NCBI GenBank assembly: GCA_900557635.1
Contig: USTB01000073.1
Coordinates: 1 to 5,299, forward strand
Direction: 5' to 3'
DNA from: an uncultured Eubacteriales bacterium
GTDB taxonomy: Bacteria; Bacillota_A; Clostridia; Oscillospirales; CAG-272
Length of the DNA stretch: 5,299 nt
The stretch's first letter is position 1. Every line of letters begins with the position of its first letter. Made by a program: the position numbers and the translations under genes. Positions 1 to 5,299 of the stretch are shown here, piece by piece. The notes below the pieces were generated by a model. That model was given only the letters and a program-made list of their open reading frames with translations, ran no database searches and was not told the origin of the DNA.

Positions 1-1
1 T

Positions 2-568
2 GGTACGCCCCCACGTTCGACTGCGCGGCCTGATGCAGCGCGTCCGGCAGAACAGCGCGCTTCGCAGCGCCCAATTCCCGCACAAAGCGGCAGCGCAGAA
101 AAGCCAGTATCACAGACTGGCACACATACTTCTCCCGTTCCCACTGTGTCTTCCGAACGGCAGAGCAGGAAACCGGCTGCCCCGGCTCCCACAGGCAGCG
201 TGACCGCACCGGCTCCGGTATCGCAGGAATCGCGTGGATCGCAGAGAAGCACGGTGGCGGAAGCCTCCGCCAAGCGTCCGGTACCGCAGGAACGCAAGGC
301 CGGCGCACAGCCGGAGCCGCAGAAGAAGGATCAGACGCTCTATCACCGCCCCGATACCGCAGGAATCGCGCCCACGGCAGTTGGGATCAACACGGAAGCA
401 GCATCGGCGGCGCAGAAGCCCGCTGCGGAAAAAACGGTCAAGAAGCCGTTTGTTCCGCTGACCGGCAGAACCCCGGAATCCATTCCGTCGCATCTCGATC
501 TGCATGAAGCCTCACAGAAGACGACCAAGCGCCCGCAAGAGAAGCAGGAGGTAACAAACGATGAATGA
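2..568 (+). CDS. C-terminal part of a Pro/Ala/Gln-rich protein, probably of a conjugation operon (5' end outside window)
   Basis: I do not recognise this gene. The frame is open from the left edge to a TGA at 566-568, giving 188 residues of a longer protein, so the internal GTG at 146 is unlikely to be the true start. The visible part is low-complexity and hydrophilic. It is rich in Pro, Ala, Gln, Ser, Arg and Lys, with no membrane segment and no recognisable domain, and ends in a charged tail (KRPQEKQEVTNDE). Short motifs such as PAPxxSVTAPAPVSQ and PVPQERKAGAQPEPQ suggest loose internal repetition. Its last codons overlap the start of the next gene (ATGAATGA), which implies translational coupling. 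Long disordered tails of this kind occur on VirB6/TrbL-like channel proteins and other type IV secretion components. A channel-protein tail just before the cell-wall hydrolase would fit gene order in Firmicutes conjugative elements, but this is inference from context. A surface or scaffold protein is possible. Confidence 0.65.
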   Translation, partial: GTPPRSTARPDAARPAEQRASQRPIPAQSGSAEKPVSQTGTHTSPVPTVSSERQSRKPAAPAPTGSVTAPAPVSQESRGSQRSTVAEASAKRPVPQERKAGAQPEPQKKDQTLYHRPDTAGIAPTAVGINTEAASAAQKPAAEKTVKKPFVPLTGRTPESIPSHLDLHEASQKTTKRPQEKQEVTNDE

Positions 569-1925
569 CCAGAACCGGCGCTCCGCGCTGCAAGTTGTGA
601 CAGACGCGGCCCGGAAGATCAAGGCGGCCGCCCGCATCGTGCGGGCGGCGCTTACCGGTGGGCTGCATGGTGCGGCCATTGCCGCTGCGAAAGAAGCGCT
701 GCCGACCATCGTAAAATTTGCAGTCGGCTTCGTCATTGCCGTCGTCGTGATCCCAATGTTCGTGATCTCCGCCATGCCGAGTATGTTTTTCGGCTATGAA
801 ACGTCCGAAAAGGACCCGCAGATCATCATGCGCGAGCAGGCGCTTTCCATCGGCGGCGCGTATCTGTCTATGGAGGACTTTGAAAAAACGCAGCAGGACG
901 CCATCATCACTGGCGAAGCTGCCGCGTATGAGAATCAGGGCGTCACCATCGATGAAATTCGGGTGTCCAGCAAGTTCGATGAAGAAGATCTCTGCTGGTA
1001 CATCGCTATCAACTCTGTTGCCCACAAGCAGGACTTGTCAGAAATGAAGCCGGAGGAAGTTCAGTCACTTCTGATCTCCAATCTCAAGCACACGACGCGG
1101 CTGGAATCCTCCGGTGACCAGACTGTCCTCCGTATCATCTTCCAGCCGCTCGATAAAGACAAGCTCATGGATGATCTGGGGTTCGATGAGGACGCCAAAA
1201 CGTGGGCGGGTGCGCTGTTCGAGACGATCTATGAGAGCGACGCGCTGGGTAAATACAAAGATAAATTTGAAGCATACAAGCCAAATTACGCGGGCGATAC
1301 CAGCTATACCGGTCCGGCGGAATCCGCCCCTGGCGGCAGTAGTGGCGGAGGTGGTGCGGAGAGCGGCGGCAGCGCCGACAACACCATTGATATCTCCGGT
1401 TTTACGAATCCGCACACAAAAAACAACCATGATCTCGCCGCCTATGCGATACAGGCGTGGGAGCATGGCTGGGGGTATGTGTGGGGGACGTTTGGAACCG
1501 TCCTGACAGAATCCATGCTCCAATACAAGCTGGAGCAGTATCCGGACATCGGCGCGTCGGAAGCGTTTATCCGCGAGCACTGGCTTGGCCGGCGCACAAC
1601 GGACTGCGTGGGACTTCTCAAAGGCTACGGCTGGCTGAATCCCGACACACTGACCATTGACTACAATACAAACGGGATGCCGGACTACAATGCCGACCAG
1701 ATGTATGCGTCTGCCAAGGAAAACGGCACCGAGTACGGCGGCATGGACACGATGCCCGATATCGTTGGACTTGGTCTTTGGAAGCAGGGACACTGGGGCG
1801 TCTATGTCGGGAGCGGCTATGCCATTGAAGCGATGGGCACGCAGTACGGCGTGGTGCGCACAAAGGTCGAAGGCCGCGGCTGGCAGGGCTGGTGCAAGAT
1901 CCCATACATACAATATGACGACTAA
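561..1925 (+). CDS. Membrane-anchored NlpC/P60-like peptidoglycan hydrolase of a conjugative element
   Basis: This 454-residue protein probably cuts peptide bonds in peptidoglycan to open the wall for a conjugation channel. Residues 1-49 are basic and Ala-rich. Residues 50-74 form one hydrophobic membrane segment, placing the rest outside the cell. Residues 80-235 form an unrecognised acidic alpha/beta region with no clear lysozyme motif. A Gly/Ser-rich linker follows (about 251-273), then the catalytic domain (about 283-450). The catalytic domain carries TTDCVGLLKGYGW with candidate nucleophile Cys349 and QGHWGVYVG with His411, in the order and spacing of NlpC/P60 Cys-His enzymes. The third catalytic residue is not obvious; Glu423 is a guess. 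The ATG overlaps the previous stop, and the coupled start is preceded by AGGAGG at about 546-551. Tn916 Orf14/CwlT-type proteins fill the same role but carry a muramidase domain in place of the unknown middle region. The hydrolase fold is fairly sure; the conjugation role is inferred from context. Confidence 0.82.
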   Translation: MNDQNRRSALQVVTDAARKIKAAARIVRAALTGGLHGAAIAAAKEALPTIVKFAVGFVIAVVVIPMFVISAMPSMFFGYETSEKDPQIIMREQALSIGGAYLSMEDFEKTQQDAIITGEAAAYENQGVTIDEIRVSSKFDEEDLCWYIAINSVAHKQDLSEMKPEEVQSLLISNLKHTTRLESSGDQTVLRIIFQPLDKDKLMDDLGFDEDAKTWAGALFETIYESDALGKYKDKFEAYKPNYAGDTSYTGPAESAPGGSSGGGGAESGGSADNTIDISGFTNPHTKNNHDLAAYAIQAWEHGWGYVWGTFGTVLTESMLQYKLEQYPDIGASEAFIREHWLGRRTTDCVGLLKGYGWLNPDTLTIDYNTNGMPDYNADQMYASAKENGTEYGGMDTMPDIVGLGLWKQGHWGVYVGSGYAIEAMGTQYGVVRTKVEGRGWQGWCKIPYIQYDD

Positions 1926-1931
1926 AGGAGG
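1924..1931 (+). promoter_or_regulatory. Ribosome binding site of the XRE gene
   Basis: AAAGGAGG lies only four bases before the ATG at 1936 and partly overlaps the TAA of the upstream hydrolase gene. It decides the start of the XRE gene, because the same reading frame stays open well into the preceding gene. Confidence 0.75.
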
Positions 1932-1935
1932 GCCT

Positions 1936-2205
1936 ATGAAGGTCAGAAAATTCCGCATTCTCCGCCTGCGGCACCATGTCAGCATGGTCGAGCTTGGCCG
2001 GGCCTGCGGCGTATCCGCGCAGCGGATCAGCGAACTGGAACTGAGCGAAAACAAACCGTCGGCGGAGACTGTACAGAAAATCCAAAGCGGCTTTGAATCT
2101 ATCATAGCCCAACGCGGAGAGAAATTGGGTTTGCTGCGGCAGGACTATGATTTCTGCAAAAATTCGCTGATGGAGCGCGTGGGAGAATACGAATATGAGC
2201 TATGA
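1936..2205 (+). CDS. Small XRE-family helix-turn-helix protein
   Basis: An 89-residue protein whose first 50 or so residues look like a Cro/C1 (XRE) DNA-binding domain. The recognisable stretch is SMVELGRACGVSAQRISELELSENKPSAETVQKI (written here in full only as parts: SMVELGRACGVSAQ, then RISELELSENKPSAE), the usual helix-turn-helix with the E-x-G/N-x-x-xPS close. The remaining 40 residues are charged and probably helical and could serve dimerisation. The start is set by a strong AAAGGAGG at 1924-1931, four bases before the ATG; the same frame is open further upstream, but that part lies inside the hydrolase gene. The gene starts 10 bases after the hydrolase stop and overlaps the next start by 11 bases, so it is embedded in the operon. 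That position suggests an autoregulator or accessory regulator of the transfer operon. DNA binding is likely; the target is unknown. Confidence 0.8.
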   Translation: MKVRKFRILRLRHHVSMVELGRACGVSAQRISELELSENKPSAETVQKIQSGFESIIAQRGEKLGLLRQDYDFCKNSLMERVGEYEYEL

Positions 2206-2674
2206 AACCTATCATATCCCCGTAAATTTTACGGACGCGGGCAAGCTGTTCGGCGTATTTGAGCACCTTGTGGATCACCGTGGGTCTATTCTGTTCCGCG
2301 GCTTTGACGATGTGTTCGCCGTGCAGCATTCCCGCCATACTACGGTCCTGCGCGAGGACATCGAGCGGGTGCCGCAGTTGAAGATCCTCGCGTCCTCTCC
2401 CGAGGCGGGTGTATATGCGGTGTCCAACGATCAGGGACGGCAGATATTCATTACGGGGCATGTGGAATACGATGCGCTCACCCTGCAGGAGGAGTATCTG
2501 CGGGATGTGTCGCAGGGGCGTCCCATTGCTCCGCCCAAGCACTATTATCCGAATGACGATCCGGCGTGCCCGCCGGTCGTGCATTGGCGCTCATGTGCCA
2601 ATCTTCTGTTCTGCAACTGGATGAACTACTTTGTGTATCAGACAACGCCGTATGATCTGAATATGCTGAAATAA
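2195..2674 (+). pseudogene. metA: Truncated metA (C-terminal half of homoserine O-acyltransferase) fused in frame to the first codons of a mobile-element gene
   Basis: The 159-residue frame is chimeric. From about residue 17 it follows MetA to the end: KLFGVFEH, LFRGFDD, HSRHT, REDIERVP, ITGHVEYDALT, RDV, YPNDDP, WRSCANLLFCNWMNYFVYQTTPYDL (in pieces). MetA transfers an acetyl or succinyl group to homoserine at the first step of methionine synthesis. Compared with E. coli MetA from memory, our His89, Glu91 and Arg103 match His235, Glu237 and Arg249, a constant offset of 146. The first 160 or so residues, including nucleophile Cys142, are absent, so the product should be inactive. Residues 1-16 (MSYETYHIPVNFTDAG) do not match MetA. 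With the GGGAGA ribosome binding site at 2181-2186 and the 11-base overlap with the XRE gene, they belong to the upstream operon. They faintly recall small conjugation membrane proteins, which I cannot confirm. The cause is a genuine fusion or an assembly join. Confidence 0.85.
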
Positions 2675-2693
2675 AACGGGTATGTGCCCGTTT
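2674..2693 (+). terminator. Small perfect hairpin at the metA stop codon
   Basis: AAACGGG and CCCGTTT form a perfect 7-bp stem around a 6-base loop (TATGTG), beginning in the last base of the metA stop codon. The following bases are GCAAAAGG, not a T-run, so alone it is a weak terminator. It may act together with the larger hairpin immediately downstream or protect the 3' end of the transcript. Confidence 0.45.
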
Positions 2694-2695
2694 GC

Positions 2696-2742
2696 AAAAG
2701 GAAAACGTATGTATCCGTAACGGAATGCATACGTTTTCTTTT
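2696..2742. terminator. Strong rho-independent terminator after metA, possibly bidirectional
   Basis: AAAACGTATG (2702-2711) pairs perfectly with CATACGTTTT (2728-2737). The stem extends outward through G-C and four A-T pairs with one bulged G at 2700, and a small inner TCCG/CGGA stem caps the loop. The right arm ends in TTTTCTTTT, the U-rich tail expected on the + strand. The left arm is A-rich, so the minus strand also reads as a hairpin followed by a T-rich run. It sits between the + strand metA remnant and the minus-strand RNA and ABC genes, where it would separate converging transcription. Confidence 0.85.
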
Positions 2743-2770
2743 GGATATTACGTTACCGAAAAACTGCGCG

Positions 2771-2795
2771 AAAAAATACCCACCGAGCCGTGTGT
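2771..2795 (-). terminator. Terminator of the small RNA
   Basis: On the minus strand ACACAC, loop GGCTCG, then GTGGGT forms a 6-position stem with one A-G mismatch, followed directly by ATTTTTT (2771-2777). The same GTGGGT is also the perfect complement of an ACCCAC inside the RNA, so the hairpin could compete with a long-range pairing. Confidence 0.7.
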
Positions 2796-3005
2796 CCCAA
2801 AAACATAGAAACCCTGCTCAGCAAGGCGGTGCCCTCTCCGGCAGTTTGTACTCCCAACATCTCGTGTCCGTCGTGTCGAAAGCAGGACGGGCGAGGAGGT
2901 CTGCAAACCCCGTACCGGAAGTTTATCCGGGCTCCATTCTATATATATGTGGGTCCATTGATTGAGACATCACGCACCAAGCAGGTATTACTCCGCTTTG
3001 ATTGT
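2771..3005 (-). ncRNA. Structured small RNA of about 235 nt, raiA-motif candidate (alternative: 6S RNA)
   Basis: On the minus strand a near-consensus promoter (3012-3040) leads into about 235 nt with no convincing reading frame, ending in a hairpin plus U-run. I can see several pairings by eye. AGCAGG (2980-2985) and GCACC (2974-2978) pair with CCTGCT (2813-2818) and GGTGC (2828-2832). CCGG pairs at 2915-2918/2838-2841, and CAAAC (2904-2908) pairs with GTTTG (2844-2848). An apical hairpin has arms 2861-2864/2892-2895 and 2868-2872/2886-2890. A further ACCCAC/GUGGGU match (2949-2954 with 2778-2783) crosses the outer stem and would make a pseudoknot. Length, free-standing promoter and pseudoknotted form fit the raiA RNA family of Firmicutes. 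The 6S family is similar in size, but its two ends pair into a rod, which I do not see. I found no RNase P, tmRNA or SRP RNA signatures. That an RNA gene exists is well supported; the family name is tentative. Confidence 0.75.
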
Positions 3006-3011
3006 ATTCTT

Positions 3012-3040
3012 ATTCTACCACAAAATTGCCTGTTTGACAA
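3012..3040 (-). promoter_or_regulatory. Sigma-A promoter of the small RNA
   Basis: Read on the minus strand: TTGTCA (3035-3040), a 17-base spacer, then TAGAAT (3012-3017), preceded by TGG, which gives an extended -10. Transcription should begin near 3005. Each hexamer has one mismatch to consensus and the spacing is optimal, so it should be strong. No protein start follows on this strand, which is why I assign it to the RNA. Confidence 0.85.
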
Positions 3041-3073
3041 GAGAAACGCAAAATTATTTTCGGAAATTATCGG

Positions 3074-3107
3074 AAACGAAGCGCAGCCACGCCGCGCAAA
3101 GTCGTTT
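3074..3107 (-). terminator. Possible weak terminator or 3' hairpin of the ABC transporter gene
   Basis: Just past the ABC stop on the minus strand, AAACGA, a short internal loop, GCGC, a 9-base loop, GCGC and TCGTTT can form an interrupted hairpin. The following bases are not a clean T-run, so termination may be partial. Read-through would run into the promoter and body of the small RNA, which lies on the same strand. Confidence 0.3.
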
Positions 3108-3116
3108 TCGGTAACG

Positions 3117-4859
3117 TTACAGAGTGATGTGATCCCGCTGTGCGTCGCACAGACGGCGGTATAAGCCATCATGCGCCATCAGCTCGTTGTGTGTACCGCT
3201 TTCGCTGACCGCGCCGTTTTCCAAAACGAGAATGTTATCCGCATTGCGCACGGTGGAAAGGCGGTGGGCTATGACGATGACCGTTTTCGTTTTGCAGAGA
3301 CTGTCGATGGATTGTCGGATCATTTCCTCGGTCTCGTTGTCCACGGCTGAGGTTGCCTCATCCAAAATCAGGATGGGAGAGGGACGCAGAAAGGCGCGGG
3401 CGATGGCGATGCGCTGCTTCTGTCCGCCGGACAGCTTGGCGCCGCGCTCGCCGACCACGGTATTGTAGCCGTCGGGGAGCATGGAAATGAATTCATCCGC
3501 ATGTGCCGCGCGTGCGGCTTGGCGCACCCGTTCCTCGGTCGCCTCGGGGACGCCGTAGGCGATGTTGCTCAGGATTGTGCCGTTGAAGAGGAAGGTGTCC
3601 TGGAGCACCAGCGACAGGTTGTTGCGCAGGCAGGAAAGGGTCAGTGTACGGATGTCGTGCCCGTCCAAAAGGATCCGACCCTGCGACGGCTCGTAGAACC
3701 GCTCCATCAGGGAAGTGATCGTGGTTTTTCCGGCGCCTGTCGTGCCGATGATGGCAGTCATGGTTCCGGGCTTCGCTGTGAAGGAAAGATCACGGAGCAC
3801 CTGTTTGTCTCTGCCGGGGTAGGAAAAGGTAACATGGTCGAATGTGACCTCGCCCTGCGTCAGTCCGATGTCCTCTGCGTTTTTCGCATCGGTAACAGCG
3901 GTCGGCGTGTCCAGCACCTGCAAAACACGTTCACCGGACGCGATACAGTTCTGCACATCCTCGGCGAGACGCGCAAGGGTGGTCAGGGGCGTGTAGAACA
4001 GGGAAAGGTACATAAAGAAGCCCACGATATCGGCGGCGTTCAACTGATCGTGCAGGGCGAGCACCCCGCCGATGGCGACCACCAGCACCGTGCCGAAGGA
4101 GGTCAGAAATTCTACTGCGGGATTGTAGATGGCATTTGCGAAATTGGCATGGATATTGACCTGCCGATAGGTGTCGCAGTGTCCCGAAAGCTCTCGATGC
4201 TCCCGCTCCTCGGCGCAAAATGCCTGAATTTCCTTCATACCCGAGATGCGGTCCTGCATGACGCTGTTCAGCATGCCGAAATGACGGCTGTTGATCTTGA
4301 AGAGCGGGCTGACCTTTTTGGAAAACAGGGTGCTTGCGTACATGACGAGGGGGACGGGGATCAGCGTGATGGCGGCAAGCAGAGGATTTATGGTGAAGAG
4401 CATGACCGCCACGCCGATGATGATGACGAAATTGGAGATGAGATCGGGCAGGGTATGAGCGATGAGCACCTCAAGTGTGCGGGTGTCGGTCAGGACGCGG
4501 CTCATGATGTCGCCCACCTGATTCTCCGAGTACCATTGGGGCGTGAGTGTTTGAATGTGGTCGTACACACGCAGGGTCAGCGCGGGGACGTAGCTCCACG
4601 CGGCGACATGCGCCTGCCACATGGCAAGGAAGCGCATGACCGCGCGCAAAATGTAGGTGGCGGTCAGCACAAGTGCAAATATGAGGATCATCCTGCCCGA
4701 ATCCTCGGACGGATGCTGTAATTCCGCCGTGACCAAACGGACAATGGCGGGTGTGAACAGGTTCATGACCGCGCCCACGATGAGCACAGCCACGGTCAGA
4801 AAAAGAGTGCCTCTCCACGGCTTTGCATAGCGGAGCAGGCGTTTGACGGTGCGGGACAT
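3117..4859 (-). CDS. ABC exporter half-transporter (membrane domain fused to ATPase), multidrug/lipid type
   Basis: A complete 580-residue protein of normal length for this family, working as a homodimer or heterodimer in the cytoplasmic membrane. Residues 1-310 carry six hydrophobic segments (about 18-38, 56-80, 135-155, 157-177, 250-270, 275-295). The ATPase follows, with all key motifs intact: A-loop Tyr347, Walker A GTTGAGKT (362-369), Q-loop Gln420, signature LSGGQ (476-480), Walker B ILILDE ending at Glu501, D-loop SAVD and H-loop His532. The intact Glu501 and signature mean both sites of a homodimer could be catalytic. GGAGGT at 4866-4871, six bases before the ATG, fixes the start. No second half-transporter is adjacent, which favours a homodimer. 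Substrate cannot be read from sequence; drug, lipid or peptide export are all possible. A weak -10-like TAAAAT (4895-4900) lies upstream without a convincing -35. Confidence 0.93.
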   Translation of the reverse strand: MSRTVKRLLRYAKPWRGTLFLTVAVLIVGAVMNLFTPAIVRLVTAELQHPSEDSGRMILIFALVLTATYILRAVMRFLAMWQAHVAAWSYVPALTLRVYDHIQTLTPQWYSENQVGDIMSRVLTDTRTLEVLIAHTLPDLISNFVIIIGVAVMLFTINPLLAAITLIPVPLVMYASTLFSKKVSPLFKINSRHFGMLNSVMQDRISGMKEIQAFCAEEREHRELSGHCDTYRQVNIHANFANAIYNPAVEFLTSFGTVLVVAIGGVLALHDQLNAADIVGFFMYLSLFYTPLTTLARLAEDVQNCIASGERVLQVLDTPTAVTDAKNAEDIGLTQGEVTFDHVTFSYPGRDKQVLRDLSFTAKPGTMTAIIGTTGAGKTTITSLMERFYEPSQGRILLDGHDIRTLTLSCLRNNLSLVLQDTFLFNGTILSNIAYGVPEATEERVRQAARAAHADEFISMLPDGYNTVVGERGAKLSGGQKQRIAIARAFLRPSPILILDEATSAVDNETEEMIRQSIDSLCKTKTVIVIAHRLSTVRNADNILVLENGAVSESGTHNELMAHDGLYRRLCDAQRDHITL

Positions 4860-4865
4860 ATGTAG

Positions 4866-4889
4866 ACCTCCGGAATGACGGAAATTCCG
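4866..4889 (-). promoter_or_regulatory. Inverted repeat abutting the ribosome binding site of the ABC transporter
   Basis: CGGAAT (4871-4876) and ATTCCG (4884-4889) are perfect inverted copies 7 bases apart. On the minus strand the second arm runs directly into GGAGGT. It could be an operator for a repressor of the exporter or an RNA hairpin that affects ribosome access. No regulator gene is visible nearby, so its use is unproven. Confidence 0.35.
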
Positions 4890-4961
4890 ATCTGATTTTA
4901 CGGTTTCATTTTTTGGGGGATGCGTGTGGAAAAGGGAAGGGAAGCCGTGCAGGGCGGTGCA

Positions 4962-5015
4962 TGAAAAGAAAATCAGGACTGCGGCAAAGAGGCGAATGCC
5001 CTTGCAACAGTCCTG
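4962..5015 (-). terminator. Rho-independent terminator of clpX
   Basis: CAGGACTG (5008-5015 read on the minus strand) pairs perfectly with CAGTCCTG (4974-4981). The inner part continues through GCAA/TTGC and GGC/GCC pairs to an ATTC loop. On the minus strand it is followed by ATTTTCTTTTC, a good U-rich tail. It begins nine bases past the clpX stop codon and separates clpX from the ABC transporter gene, which therefore needs its own promoter. Confidence 0.88.
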
Positions 5016-5023
5016 TTTCTGCC

Positions 5024-5299
5024 TCAGTCGTTTTCCGACTTTTCCTGTAACTTCTCCTGCGCTTCTTCCTTCATTTGGTCGAACAGAGAAATGTTTTGTG
5101 CCTCGTCACGAAGCACCAGACGGGGGGGCGCATGGTCGGTCACGGTTTCCTTGGTGATGATCACGCGGCTGATATCCTTGCGCGACGGAACGTCGTACAT
5201 AATATCCATCAGCACGCTTTCCATAATGGCGCGAAGTCCGCGTGCACCGGTATTCCGCTCAATGGCAAGCTCGGCGATGGCACGCACCGCATCGTCCTC
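5024..5299 (-). CDS. clpX: ClpX, ATPase subunit of the ClpXP protease (C-terminal 91 residues; 5' part outside window)
   Basis: ClpX is the hexameric AAA+ unfoldase that feeds tagged proteins to the ClpP peptidase in the cytoplasm. The frame is open to the right edge, so the internal GTG at 5287 is not the start. The visible part opens with [25 protein letters not shown], shown here as the typical ClpX helix followed by the sensor-2 motif TGARGLR, then [16 protein letters not shown] and VIITKETV, a pattern diagnostic of the ClpX C-terminal small domain. The last 30 residues are a variable acidic/basic tail ending EKSEND. The zinc-binding domain, Walker A and Walker B motifs lie beyond the window. 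This is core chromosomal content and shows that the right side of the window is host backbone. Confidence 0.93.
   Translation of the reverse strand, partial: EDDAVRAIAELAIERNTGARGLRAIMESVLMDIMYDVPSRKDISRVIITKETVTDHAPPRLVLRDEAQNISLFDQMKEEAQEKLQEKSEND

Larger units (their letters stand above)
2750..3117. repeat. Inverted repeat flanking the small-RNA gene
   Basis: ACGTTACCGAAAA at 2750-2762 recurs as its exact reverse complement at 3105-3117. The match resumes after a short gap as TGCGCG on each side (2765-2770, and reversed at 3094-3099). The arms lie just outside the small-RNA gene, and the right arm includes part of the ABC stop codon. I see no matching target duplication outside the arms and no transposase, so an insertion element is not shown. 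Confidence 0.5.

Noticed and set aside
146..568. GTG at 146 as the start of the left-edge gene
   Set aside because: The same frame is open to the window edge with the same low-complexity composition, and no good ribosome binding site precedes the GTG.
438..2112. Several long minus-strand open frames opposite the hydrolase and XRE genes
   Set aside because: They are antisense to genes with clear motifs and good ribosome binding sites, and their products are Arg/His/Ala-rich with no recognisable family.
2195..2674. A complete small protein family of its own
   Set aside because: From about residue 17 it tracks MetA to the C-terminus with a constant residue offset, so truncation and fusion explain it better.
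2771..3005. Riboswitch or leader upstream of metA
   Set aside because: The promoter and terminator are on the minus strand and no coding gene follows in that direction; metA is on the other strand and upstream of it.
2684..3164. Short + strand open frames across the metA-ABC gap
   Set aside because: They run through the terminator and antisense to the structured RNA, have no ribosome binding site I trust, and encode nothing recognisable.
3501..4721. Long + strand open frame opposite the ABC transporter
   Set aside because: It lies wholly antisense to a gene with every ABC motif intact, and its product shows no recognisable domain. It is an effect of codon bias on the opposite strand.
1..5299. 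CRISPR array, tRNA, rRNA, insertion sequence or origin
   Set aside because: I saw no regularly spaced repeats, no cloverleaf or rRNA signatures, no transposase and no DnaA-box cluster.

Overview
The window is 5.3 kb of moderately GC-rich DNA (a rough impression, not computed). It looks like a gut-type Clostridia genome, perhaps Oscillospiraceae/Ruminococcaceae. The basis is a Firmicutes-style MetA sequence, strong GGAGG ribosome binding sites, a small multi-gene conjugation operon of the kind carried by Firmicutes integrative elements, and a ClpX tail. The genus is inference.

Left third (1 to about 2240, + strand): the distal end of a tightly packed operon that looks like the transfer module of an integrative conjugative element. 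In order it holds the low-complexity Pro/Ala/Gln-rich C-terminus of an unidentified protein, a membrane-anchored NlpC/P60-type cell-wall hydrolase, and an 89-residue XRE-type helix-turn-helix protein. All are joined by overlapping or nearly touching stop and start codons.

Junction (about 2240-2264): the fourth gene of that operon begins with its own ribosome binding site and about 16 codons that fit no chromosomal gene I recognise. It then continues in frame into the C-terminal half of MetA (homoserine O-acyltransferase). The MetA part keeps the His/Glu pair and the conserved C-terminal motifs but lacks the whole N-terminal half with the catalytic Cys. This is either a real deletion or insertion that fused mobile DNA to metA, or an assembly chimera.

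Middle (2675-3116): no protein gene. After metA come two stacked hairpins, the second a strong terminator. On the minus strand lies a well-supported structured small RNA of about 235 nt. It has a near-consensus sigma-A promoter (TTGTCA, 17-nt spacer, extended TAGAAT), long-range pairing and its own terminator. The raiA motif is my leading identification and 6S RNA the alternative. An imperfect inverted repeat flanks this RNA.

Right half (3117-5299, minus strand): a complete 580-residue ABC exporter half-transporter, then a 164-bp gap with a strong terminator, then the C-terminal 91 residues of ClpX, cut by the window edge. From metA rightward the region looks like ordinary chromosome. The metA remnant and the ABC gene converge on the terminator and small-RNA region.
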